NCBI GenBank assembly: GCA_021521415.1
Contig: JAIQDT010001729.1
Span: 62,001-126,000 of the forward strand
Reading direction: 5' to 3'
From: Bidens hawaiensis
Taxonomy: Eukaryota > Streptophyta > Magnoliopsida > Asterales > Asteraceae
Length of the DNA stretch: 64,000 nt
How positions within the stretch are numbered: the first letter of the stretch is position 1; every line of letters begins with the position of its first letter. This document shows positions 37,523 to 48,631 of the stretch, one piece after another. The notes under the pieces are model-generated. The model did no database searches, was not told the origin of the DNA, and saw only the letters and a list, made by a program, of their open reading frames with translations. The translations under genes were made by a program, and so were the position numbers.

Positions 37523-39255
37523 TGTCACACCCCCATTCTAGGCCTAGGGGTATGATCCATAGTTGGGACCATATTTGTAAATAAATCAGAGTAACGGGTT
37601 ATAGCGGAAGTCTTTATAAAAACATAAGGATCGATAATATAAAATATTGACATTACAAAAGATGAAACAAAAGTCTCGTTTAGTAATTACTTGTTTTTAG
37701 TTTACAAAACCACCATGTTTTAATATTTACACAAAATTATCCGAGCCATCGGATTCTAGAGCTTCTTCGTCCTTGAAGCTCTAATCTTGATTACCTGCAA
37801 AATGTTATTAAAATACGTCAGCAACGAATGCTGGTGAATATGCTGACGCTTAAATATTTTCTTTACTTAATTACCCCTCAAGACCACGTAAGTCTCGGCC
37901 CATCTTGGCTTAGGAATAATCAAGTTAAAACAATCATCATAAACTCGAGTCTCTGCACTAGGTCACCTCAGCGAAACACCGCAGCGTTTATGACATAACT
38001 TAGGTACCATAAATATACACATGGCCATTCCCCACTCGGACGTAACTTAGGTCCGACCCATCGTGGCTGGAGGTCGTGACCAAGCGTGGTGCGATGTGCC
38101 AACCGCATTCCACATATGTAAGGATCCAGACAAACGTATACCATAGCCTGAGGGCTGGCTTATACTCTTATTTATAATATTTTTAGAGACACGTAGCCTC
38201 ATGTAAAGTTTTACACATAACACGTTTGTTTGTTTGAAAACAAGTTTGTAAAAGTGGGGCGTATTCACCTTTTCAATAGGATCGGCTTCCAACACCGTCC
38301 GTAGATCTCTTCTTGCTATCTCGCACCTATAGTACGAGTATAACATTCATTAGTCGGATACACGATCCGGCCTAAGACCTTTAGTCTTATCATCTCGATG
38401 AACCTTTAGTTCATTATTTCTTTTACTTTAAAACCTTTAGTTAAAAAGTAATCTTTATAAACCTTTAGTTTATATTTAAAAACCCGACGTTTCTTCTTCT
38501 TTAAGAAACATATTTATTTTATTTATTATTTAAGCATATTCATAATACTTAAATAATATATTTTATAACAAAGAATAATTATACACATATGTATATATAT
38601 ATATATATATATTCATATATATATCTTTATTTTTCTTTTCTTTCTTTTCTTTGTTATTTATTTTCACTTTTTATATTCATCGAGTATAATTCCGACTTGG
38701 GCATTAAGCCTTTATAATATTTTAATATTATTTTGGTCGTGCATTATGCCTACCTTTGTTGGCTTAGAAATACCCCAGACACTTGGGCAGCACTTCGACA
38801 CTACTTGCTTTTTAAACTTTCACTTGATCAACACTTTCTTCCACACTTGGCACGTTTCTCGAGGCACCAATACTTATTGGCACGTACTTCGAGGTAGTAG
38901 TCAGGATGTCGGGCAGCGCCTTCTTCTAGTTTGGAATGTCGTCGAGACGTGGCACGAATAACGAGGTACTAAGCACGGAAAACGGGGTTTCAGGGCACGG
39001 ATTTTGAGGTGGATCGTTGACACGCTTTACGAGGTAGACAGAAGCTAGTGAGAGAGTAAAGTGTGTGTTTTTGGTGTGCAAATGGGAAGAGCCGGAGCTC
39101 GCTATTTATAGGGCTGATCTCGGACCCCATTGCGGTACGCGATGGGTCACTTGGCAAGCCCATCGCGTACCGCGATGTAGGCTTGCTGAGTTAGTGCCTA
39201 GACCTGCCACGTGTCGACACGTGGCAGGCACCGCTTACACGTGGCGACACATGGC
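37523..39255 (-). repeat. LTR of family A, minus orientation, truncated in U3
   Basis: Begins TGTCACACCCCC at 37523, the complement of the family A LTR end. Shared with 4264-6082 are the ttccgct-aaa block, the gctgacgtattt...tgcaggtaat block and the TATA (ctataaatag, at about 39103-39112 on the minus strand), with cgcgtaccgcgatggg palindromes upstream. About 250 bp of the outer U3 is absent. The right edge is fused to the gag end of the family B element at about 39255-39270. Confidence 0.75.
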
Positions 39256-39264
39256 CATAGAGTG

Positions 39265-42200
39265 TACTGAAGCTGGGGGAAGCGGGAAGAAAGATGCTGA
39301 ACCATCGAGGCCAAGGACCAGGGCCTACATGCTGACCCAAGAGCAGGCCAAGCAGATCCCAGATGTCGTCACAAGTACGTTTCTTTTAAACGGTATTTCC
39401 GCTTCAGTATTGTTTGATTCGGGCGCAAACAAAAGTTTCGTAGCCACACCATTTAGTAAACTAGCTAAAATGAAATGTTGCCGAGTGTCTGAAACTTTTA
39501 TAGTAGAAACCGCTAGTGACACTTCGGTTAAAATAATGAAAATGGTTAACGACTGTAAGATAGAGTTAGAGGGACATGAGTTCCCTGTTACGTTGTATGT
39601 TATGACCTTAGGAGGGTTCGATGTGGTTTTAGGGATGGATTGGCTGTCTGAGTATGAAGCTCAGATAGTGTGTAAGAGTAGGATAATAAGGTTAAAGTCC
39701 TTGGATGGTAGTGCGGTGACGGTTTATGGTGATAAGGAAAGTTATGGGCTTAATGTCATTTCGATGATAAAAGCCGAAGGATTGTTAAGGCGAGGGTGCG
39801 GTGTCTACCTGGCGTATGTTGTCAACGCTACGGCCGAGACAAAAGAAATGAAAGATGTTCCTATTATGCGCGACTACCCAGGAGTATTCCCAGAGGATCT
39901 TCCGGGGTTGCCACCGGAGCGAGAGATAGAATTCTAGATAGATTTAGTACCAGGAGCACAACCCGTCGCGAAAGCGCCTTACCGTCTAGCACTGTCCGAG
40001 ATGAAGGAATTGATGTCCCAACTGCAAGAACTCCTCGATAAGGGTTTTATTAGACCAAGTGTTTCCCCGTGGGGCGCACCAGTGTTATTCGTGAAGAAGA
40101 AGGATGGAAGTATGAGAATGTGCATAAACTATCGTGAGTTGAATAAGCTTACGTTAAAGAATAGGTATCCTTTGCCAAGGATTGATGATCTGTTTGACCA
40201 ACTGCAAGGTTCAAGTTGGTTCTCACGAATAGATCTTAGATCAGGCTATCATCAACTAAAGGTGAAGGAGGCAGACATCCCTAAGACAGCGTTCCGAACG
40301 CGGTATGGACACTACGAGTTCCTCGTAATGTCATTCGGTCTAACAAATGCTCCTGCAGCATTTATGGACATGATGAATAGGGTGTGTCGACCAATGTTGG
40401 ATAAGTCAGTTATTGTCTTCATCGATGATATATTGATTTATTCAAAGAGTGAGTCTGATCATGCTGAGCATCTGAAAGAAGTATTAGAGACTCTGAAGAA
40501 AGAGAAGTTGTATGCTAAGTTTTCGAAATGTGCGTTCTGGTTGCGAGAAGTGCAATTTCTAGGTCACGTGATCAATCCTGAAGGGATTACCGTAGACCCA
40601 GCTAAGATTGAAGCGATAACGAATTGGAAGACTCCGCAGAATCCGACTGACATACGAAGCTTCCTAGGGTTAGCTGGCTACTATAGGAGATTTATCGAAG
40701 GTTTCTCCAAGATAGCCGTACCGTTGACCGGTATGACCCGAAAGTCAGCAGTATTCAGTTGGGGAAAGTTTCAAGAAGAAGCCTTTGAGGAACTAAAGAA
40801 GAGACTCACGCAAGCTCCAATCCTTGCTCTACCCGAGGGTGACGAGGATTTAGTTGTTTGTGCTGATGCCTCGCATCAAGGGCTAGGTTGCGTGTTGATG
40901 CAACGAGGGAAGGTGATAGCTTATGCGTGTTGATGCAACGCATGATCTAGAGCTTGCGGCAGTGGTGCACGCTCTCAAGATATGGAGACATTATCTGTAT
41001 GGTACTAAGTGCACTATTTACACAGATCATAAAAGTTTAAAGTATTTCTTCGAGCAGAAGGAATTAAACATGAGGCAGAGAAGATGGTTAGAATTGATAA
41101 AGGATTACGACTGTGAGATTAAGTACTACCCTGGTAAAGCTAATGTGGTAGCCGACGCACTAAGCCGAAAGAATGAAGAAGTCCTTGCAACAGTGAAGTC
41201 ATACCAGTTGATTATGAACTCAAGCCTCTTTGAAGAAATCGTCAAGGTACAGTCAGAAGTGTTGGTAGATGAAGGGCTAGTGAAGAAGGAAAGGATTTTC
41301 GGTCAACAAGACGAGCTGGTGGAAAACACTCATGGTGTTAAGACTAGGTTTGACCGTATTTGGATTCCACGCCATGGAAATCTCAGAGGTTGAATCTTAG
41401 ATGAAGCTCATAAGTCGAGATATTCGATCCATCCAGGAGCTACTAAGATGTATCAAGATTTGAAAAGACACTATTGGTGGCCGGGAATGAAGAATGAGGT
41501 AGTAGATTATGTCAGTAAGTGCTTAACTAGCTTACAAGTCAAAGCCGAACATCAGAAGCCTTATGGAAAAATGCAGCCTCTAGAGATACCAGAGTGGAAA
41601 TGGGAACACATCACTATGGATTTCATAACTAAGCTACCTCGTACAGCTAAGCAACATGATACCATCTGGGTGATTGTGGACCGTTTTACCAAGAGTGCTC
41701 ACTTTCTGCCTATACGAGAGGCTATCTCGTCAGAAACGTTAGCGAACTTATTCATTAAAGAGGTTGTGGCTAAACACAGAGTGCTGTTATCGATCGTGTC
41801 TGATAGAGATACCCGATTTACTTCGAGGTTTTGGAAGAAGTTCCATGAAGCTATGGGAACAAGATTGAACATAAGTACGGTCTATCATCCTCAAACCGAT
41901 GGGCAGTCTGAAAGGACGATTCAAACCCTTGAGGATATGCTACGTGCTTGTGTTTTAGACTTTGGAGGAAGTTAGGATGATCATCTGCATCTGGCGGAGT
42001 TCTCCTATAATAACAGCTACCATTCAAGTATTGGTATGCCACCGTTTGAGATGCTTTATGGTAGACGATGTAGAACCCCGGTGTGTTGGGGAGAGATTGG
42101 TCAGAAAGAGATGGGAAGTTTAGAAGTTGTGCAAGAAACCTCATCAAAGTTTGATCAGATCAAGGCAAGAATGAAAGCCGCTCAAGACAGACAGAAGTCG

Positions 42201-42653
42201 TATGCTGACAAGCGGCGACGACCGATTGAGTTTAACGTTGGTGACAATGTGATGCTCAAGGTCTCGCCTTGGAAGGGAATTATTCGTTTTATAAAGAGGG
42301 GGAAATTGAGTCCAAGGTACATTGGACCATTTAAGATTTTAGATCGTGTGGGTGAAGTAGCCTATAAGCTAGATTTACCTGTTGAGTTAGAAGGAATCCA
42401 TTCAACCTTTCATGTTTCTCATCTGAGGAAGTGCCTAGCTGATGACACGTCTCACGTGCCATTAATGGACATTGAGGTTGATGAACAACTGAATTACATC
42501 GAGCAACCGATAGAGATTGTTGATCGCAAGGAGAAGCAACTTCGTCATAAGGTTATACCTTTGGTGAAAGTGATATGGAAACATCGCAAGGGATCAGATG
42601 CTACTTGGGAAGCTGAGGATGAGATGCGCAAGTTCTACCCTAGTTTGTTTTAG
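39265..42653 (+). pseudogene. gag-pol polyprotein fragment, Ty3/gypsy (family B)
   Basis: Protease with LFDSGAN near 39411, RT with FIDD near 40420, RNase H (about 40830-41170), integrase (about 41400-42200) with SDRDTRF and SERTIQTLE blocks, and a chromodomain-like C-terminus (KVIWKHRKGSDATWEAE) before the stop at 42653. Breaks: TAG at 39935-39937 (CAG would fit), a small deletion with frameshift at about 40924-40940, TGA at 41391-41393, TAG at 41973-41975 (TGG would fit). In the integrase zinc finger the second Cys of C-x2-C reads Ser (CLTS). The open frame extending upstream of 39260 runs into LTR DNA and is not coding. Confidence 0.9.
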
Positions 42654-43404
42654 TAATAGTTAGGTTTCGGGGACGAAACCTCTTTAAGGAGGGAAGACTT
42701 GTAACATCCTAAAATTTCGTATTTAATAAAGAAAGTCGCGTTTAGTTATTAGGCTTAAATAATTAATTAGTATTAATTATAGATCATGGACTAGACTAAT
42801 TAAGATGGATCAAGGGTAATGGGCCTTAAGTCCATGGGCTTTAAGGGATATAAATACCCCTTAAACCACCCTTAAACCCTAAACCCTCCTTCCTTCCATC
42901 TTATTCTCTAACACACACACCTACACACATATACGCGGCCGTGAGATTGAGCGAAGTTAGGGATCGATTATACGCTAGTTCAAGAAGATCTTTATTACAC
43001 GAGATAAATACAAGATCGATAGCCCGAGCTCGTAGAGGTATGTCGTTTACCTTTAAAGATTATGTTTTTATAAGCGTTTAGTCTCGAAACTTAGAACGAG
43101 AATGGATCGGTATGAACGAAACGTAAAGATGTAAACTTGATGATAAAACAAACCTAATGAACCCGTAAACATAAACGACTCGTTTAGGATGAACCGTAGT
43201 TATGTTATTAAACGTTTTAAAGCCTAAAGGTCCAAACTTATTGTCTTTCCGGGCCAAGTTTTACCTGAAAATGACCATGGGACTGTTCGCGGGGAGGGTT
43301 AACACCATATCAGAGGGTTACCGGCTGAAACGGGGGTGGTTATGGAGGTTAAGGTCAAACAGGGGCTGCTACTGGGCAACTTCGCCTGCAGCTAATCCCT
43401 GCAT

Positions 43405-43705
43405 AAGTTCGCCTCGATGAGAACTTTGCTAAATTGTAAGTTCGCCTAGATGTGAACTTCGCTAAGCTGTAAGTTCGCCTAGATGTGAACTTCGCTAAGT
43501 TGTAAGTTCGCCTAGATGAGAACATCGCTAGTTATAAGTTCGTCAAGCTATAACTTCGCCTGAGCTAAGTTCGCTGGATGCTTAATTTCGCCAAGATTAA
43601 GTTCGCTTGTATACAAGTTCGCCACTTTGAACTTCGCCTAATACAAGTTTGCTAATGTTAAATTCGCTTGATATTAAGCTCGCCAAAAGTTAAGTTCACT
43701 GAGAA
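43405..43705. repeat. GTTCGC minisatellite inside LTR B
   Basis: Tandem units of about 33 bp, 'taagttcgcctagatgtgaa' plus 'cttcgctaagctg'. The first three to four copies (43430-43535) are near-identical, then the array decays to alternating ttcgc half-units of 15-20 bp up to about 43705. Confidence 0.85.
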
Positions 43706-44274
43706 ATGAATTAAAATCCTAATGGAAAATGCGTTAAGACAGTTAATGTAAATAAAATTTTTCCAAGCTGACATGGCAGCTCGACCCCAGCCAGGGGCTC
43801 TGCCCCTTGGACCATGCTAGGCTAGGCTACCGCCCCTAGACCCCGCTGCCAGGGGCGCTGCCCCCGGACCCTCGTTCGTTGTGGGTAATAGCTAAGACTA
43901 GAAAGATGATATGAGTAGTGATAGTTAATTGATACGTGTAATTATTATACAGTCAGCCGTGCACAACCGAAGAAAGGGATTACCATCAACGGTGAACGTA
44001 ACCGACTTCAGGTGAGTTTCTAGCCCCATTTCCTTGTTATGTTTTCGGGGCTGTGTGCATACTCTATGTGGATGTTAATACACTTACCTTAAATGGTAAG
44101 TGTAGGTATTGATATATATGTATGTATGCCTGACAGTACGTGAACGACCTTCGGGTATTGCATGTACTGTTAAGGCAGGTATAGTGTAGTATGTATGATA
44201 TGTGTATATGAATACGGATGTATGTACAATGATGTTGTGTATAGTATTAAACGTATGGATATAATAATGAAAGG

Positions 44275-44415
44275 TAAGGTAAGGTTAAAGGGTTGCATAC
44301 CCTAATAATATATGTGAAGGTTAAAGGGTTGCATACCCTAATAATATATGCGAAGGATAAAGGGTTATGTACCATAATAATATATGCGAAGGTTATAGGG
44401 CTTAATGCTCTTTAA
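44275..44415. repeat. Short tandem array in LTR B
   Basis: About four copies of a 36-44 bp unit containing aaggttaaagggtt, gcataccctaa and taatatatg. Confidence 0.8.
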
Positions 44416-44824
44416 AACGTAAGGTAAGTATATGAAAGAAAGAAAGTGCGAAGGTAAGTAAGTATATTATAAACGAAAGTATGAAAGTATGTAGTTATGT
44501 ATGTATTGTATTATGTTTGATTAACTAGAACTCACTCAGCGTAGCTGACTTTTAGTATGCACGCAGGTTAACAGATTGAGGCAGCTGGTTTGAGATGGAC
44601 ACATGGTAGAAGGATAAGAGTCTGGCTTCTGAAGACTCATGATGTTTTAATTTTAATACTTTAATGTTGAAAGACAAAGGATGTTTTGAAACAAGTTATG
44701 AATTATGTAATGTTTTATGAAAGTTTTATATTCCATGTAAAGTTTTAATTAACTCTGATATTTATAACTGTGTTTATGAGTAAATCCAACGTCCAAAGTA
44801 GGGCACCGGTAACGGGGCCTTACA

Positions 44825-45178
44825 TCGTATTAGGCATGTAAACGATCCTGGATAGTCAAATTTGATTCTAATACGTTAATTAAGGTACAAGAAATCAATC
44901 GGGATATGGGTTAGGATCCAAATACAGGTTTGGTTAAGGTAGATGGTATAATCTTTAGATAAATTTGCAAATTGGTCCCTGTATTTCATGTATGGGTACA
45001 AAAGAAGTTAAAACTAAGTTTAGGGTTGGTTTTATACATTTAACAAAGTTAAAATAATAAATAAATATAAAAATATAATGTAAATAATTTAAAAAATTTA
45101 ATTGATTAAATTACCCGAAAACGAAAATGGGTCGGTAATGGATATTAATATAGCAAACGAAAAATACGAGTTGTTACA
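44825..45178 (-). repeat. LTR fragment (family C), 5' end, minus orientation
   Basis: Ends cgagttgttaca at 45178, so on the minus strand it starts TGTAACAACTCG. It matches 35227-35480 in inverted orientation. It is cut on the left by the LTR of family B, suggesting that the family B element inserted in it or that a deletion joined them. Confidence 0.65.
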
Positions 45179-46358
45179 GGTATAATACCACACTACAACA
45201 AAAAGGGCATTTTAGGACCTTTTGTGTGGGACGCTTATAAAATAGGGTCCTAAAATCTATATAATAGGACAAATGAAACATTTGGGGTCCTTTTACAATA
45301 TACGCTACAGAACCGGTGTCCTAAAAAGTTATTTGATAGGATGGATGATTCTTTGGGGTTGTATTATCATATAACTTAATAAGACACTTAAACTGTAAAT
45401 CCTAATAAAGTAATCTATAAGACATGTAGTTCTTGGTGTCCTATTATGTGGTAATGTGATAGGACACTTTATCACTGAAAGTCTTATTATAGCATAACTT
45501 AATAGGACATTTTGTAGTTAAGTCATAAATGTTCGGTGTAATAGGACCCTTTCTAATCGAAGTCATATAAGAACATAAATTAATAGGACATTTTACAATA
45601 TGGTCATATAACGTTAACCTTTATAAGATGCATAATCATTGTGGTGTGATTATAATACACCGTAATAGGACATTTGATATTTTAGTCATAAAACATGTGG
45701 TTTATAGGACGCTTATTCGTTAGAGTTTTATTATAACATAACTTAACAGGACACTTGACACTTGAGTCTTATAACTTTAACCTTTATAGGACGCTTAATC
45801 ATTGTGGTGTTATTATAATACACCGTAATAGTACACTTGATATTGTAGTCTTAAAATACATCGAGCCATATCGTACTGAAAAATCAAAACTTGGTATCGA
45901 TCCTGTACCAAATCGGTACCGGTTCGGTATCAGTACCGAAAACGATCATCCAAAGCCCAAGTAGTTTGAGGTGAGATATCAAAAACTTTAATTTACAAAG
46001 AGAATTTGGTTGTGATAAAAAAAAGGTTCTGGGTTAGGCCAGTGGACTTTCTCACATATGAATGGAGATGAACATGTTAGTCAGTGGTCCATCAATAACT
46101 AAAATGACTGTTTTTTATATATAAAAAACAACTATTTGTTGGAGTTTATAAGAAAAAGATAAACATTGGTACAGAAAACAAAAATCATATAATGGGATCC
46201 TTTATGAAACTTGTATTTAGTCTTTGAAGTGTTTTATTGATTGAGAAAGTAGGGACTGATGTTTAGTCTCCAATAATCTGAGCTTATTCTACAATTTTAA
46301 GAAAATGTATTAGATATTGAAAAGTCTTTCTAACAATTCCAGCATGAGAAATAAGGGC

Positions 46359-46648
46359 TAGGGAATAGATCGGGATCGTACCGGTACCGACCGGTTCCGG
46401 TCCTGAAAATTGCGAATTCTTGATACCGGTACCGAATTATTCAGTTCGGGACTGGTACAGGACCGGGACGGTACCGAAATTGAAGGTAGAAATTCGGGAA
46501 ATACCGGTCTCGTCCGGTAGTGTACCGGTCCCGGTCCCGTACCGGTACCGAAGCTCAAAAAATTGGTACCAATTCGGTACCGACGGTACAAAATTGGTAC
46601 TGATTTCGATACCAGTATCGGTAGCAGTACTGATTTTGCTCATCCCTA
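46359..46648. mobile_element. hAT-like MITE (290 bp)
   Basis: Ends TAGGGAATAG and its imperfect complement (gctcatcccta). The 8-bp flanks ATAAGGGC and ATAAAGGC differ at one base. The interior is packed with ggtaccg/cggtacc motifs in both orientations. A related fragment lies at 45855-45960. Confidence 0.75.
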
Positions 46649-47406
46649 ATAAAGGCTGATAGGTAGTCTCTAATGCCTTTTATATAGAATATGACTAAAG
46701 ATTGAGTTTTCTCTCCCATATAAGGTATTGTTAGTTCAACCATTAGTAATTAAATTAACATAAGTGACTAATGTATTAGTTTCAAACAAATTGAATATGA
46801 CCAATCATAAGTTATTACGAGCTATATTGTCTAGTCATACTTCAAATTTAGTTTACATTTTTGAGAGTCGAGATGGATTAATCATAGTTTAATTTGATTC
46901 ATCATTATAGAAATCATTAAATATTAGATATAAATAAAACATTTCGAAAATTTAGTTATAATATTAAAACTATGTATAATATATAGTTTTTGTAAGTTAA
47001 AAATATTAGAATTTAGACAGAATTACAAATTTTGTCCTTTAAAATAAGCCAAATTTCGGTTCGTGTCCTTTTCTAAGTTTCCTTGCAGGCGGTGTACTTT
47101 AAACTTTTTTTTCCTACAAGTTTTGTCCTTTACGCTAACTGGGTTAGAAAAAGTCAGTTAAGTGCCCTCACGTGAGACGCATGTGAGGGCATTTTTGTCC
47201 TTTCTTATATCTCTGCAACTAAGCCTCTGTATCACTCTTCCCCCTCTTTTCCATCAGTGTGTCCTTCAATCGATTCAATTCTCCGGCGACGCGACTCAAT
47301 TAGGGCTTCAATCAGGGCTTCAATTAGGGCTCGTGTCCGACGCGACTCAATTAGGGCTTCAATCAATTAGGGCTCGATGCGAAATTCAAATACCAGGGCT
47401 CAATTG

Positions 47407-47769
47407 ATGATGGCTTACTGTGTTTGTGGCAAGGTAGCAGTTGTTCGAACTTCATGGACTGATAGAAATCCAGGTCGTCGGTTTTTCTCTTGTCCGGACA
47501 TGGTAAGTGTGTAATTCGATTTAAGTTCCAGTCAATTGTTTATACTTCATGTTTCTCCTCTTTTCCAGACATCGGATTGCCCCTTTCTTGGATGGCGTGA
47601 CCCACCAATGTGTGAACGGGCATTGGAGATTATCCCGGGCTTATTGAAGTCGAAAAACAAGGTTGAACAAAGTTTAGAGAGTTATAAAGAACAAGCAAGG
47701 AAGATGAAGAACAGATTGGTCATTAGTTGGATCATTTTCATTGCAATTGTAATTGCAATGAAAATGTAA
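47407..47769 (+). CDS. Small GRF-type zinc finger protein with C-terminal membrane segment
   Basis: Two exons, 47407-47502 and 47569-47769, GT-AG intron, 98 residues. Residues 4-43 form a GRF-type zinc finger: Cys5, Cys7, Cys29 and Cys36 with R-T-S-W, N-P-G-R-R-F and F-L-G-W-R-D around them. Residues 58-80 are charged and likely coiled coil. Residues 81-96 are hydrophobic and end five or fewer residues from the C-terminus, as in a tail-anchored protein. A second ATG follows directly. It starts about 160 bp inside the left TIR and runs toward the transposase gene, in the position of an accessory gene. GRF fingers bind nucleic acids in other proteins; a function here is unknown. The frame is intact. 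Confidence 0.8.
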
Positions 47770-47964
47770 CTAGTTGACTGAATTTGAAGTTGTTGACTAT
47801 TTGTATTTTGACTTTATTAGTTAATTTAGGACTTTATGCAGTTTAAGTATTATGTATTTTGACTTTATTTTGGATGTAATTTTGGATCCCTTTTAAGCAA
47901 TGTATCATCAGTTTATTTTGGATCTTTGGTTAGTTTATTTTGGACTTTTGGATGGATTGTATAC

Positions 47965-48385
47965 ACAATCTGCACATTGTGCACTATCTACACATGATGC
48001 ACAATCTGCACATTGTGCACTATCTACACATTATGCACAATCTACACATTATGCAGAATCTGCACATTATGCACAATCTGCACATCATACACAATCTGCA
48101 CATCCATCTATCTGCACATCATGCACAATCTGCACATTGTGCACTATCTATCTACACATCCATCTATCTGCACATCATGCACAATCTGCACATCATACAC
48201 AATCTGCACATCCATCTATCTGCACATCATGCACAATCTGCAATCTGCACATCCATCTATCTGCACATCATGCACAATCTGCAATCTGCACATCCATCTA
48301 TCTGCACATCATGCACAATCTGCACATTGTGCACTATCTATCTACACATCCATCTATCTGCACATCATGCACAATCTGCAAATAA
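47965..48385. repeat. TGCACAT minisatellite between the convergent MULE genes
   Basis: About 420 bp made of atctgcacat, catgcacaat and ccatctatctgc modules of 10-12 bp, arranged in higher-order blocks (for example 48100-48165 and 48285-48365 are near-identical). It lies downstream of both MULE genes. All three + frames stay open through it because of composition alone. Confidence 0.9.
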
Positions 48386-48631
48386 GTAAAAACTGCCAAA
48401 CCATTACATGAAAAACTTAATACATCCATAACAACTTAATACATCCATAACAACTTAATACATCCATACAAGTGTTTGAAAAACTTAAAATAAGTCCAGA
48501 CAACAACTTAATACATCCATACCATGAAAAACTTCAAAAAAAGTCTAACAACTTAATATGCAAAAACAGTCATAAAAATATCCATACCATAAAGTCATAA
48601 AAACTACAAAAACAGTCAAACAGTAGGCACA

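Larger units (their letters stand above)
39260..44824 (+). mobile_element. Ty3/gypsy (Tekay-like chromovirus), family B, 5'-truncated
   Basis: gag end, protease, RT, RNase H, integrase with chromodomain-like tail, then a 2125-bp 3' LTR. The 5' LTR and most of gag are missing; a minus-strand family A LTR stands in their place. Less decayed than the family A element: long stretches of RT and integrase remain open. Confidence 0.9.
42700..44824 (+). repeat. 3' LTR of family B (2125 bp)
   Basis: TGTAACATCC at 42700 to GGGCCTTACA at 44824, preceded by the purine-rich ctttaaggagggaagac. TATA box gatataaatacccc at about 42848. Two internal tandem arrays are described separately. The first 780 bp match 1-778 in inverted orientation. 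Confidence 0.88.

Noticed and set aside
39065..39264. N-terminal extension of the protease open frame
   Set aside because: It lies in the minus-strand LTR of another family; the gag similarity begins only at about 39260.
46358..46743. Several overlapping frames on both strands
   Set aside because: They arise from the ggtaccg palindromes of a hAT-like MITE.
48000..48385. CRISPR-like repeat-spacer array
   Set aside because: Units are directly tandem, spacers are not unique, and the DNA is plant nuclear.
47900..48411. Three overlapping long open frames in the + strand
   Set aside because: They follow the TGCACAT minisatellite; all frames are open from composition alone and the protein is a simple repeat.
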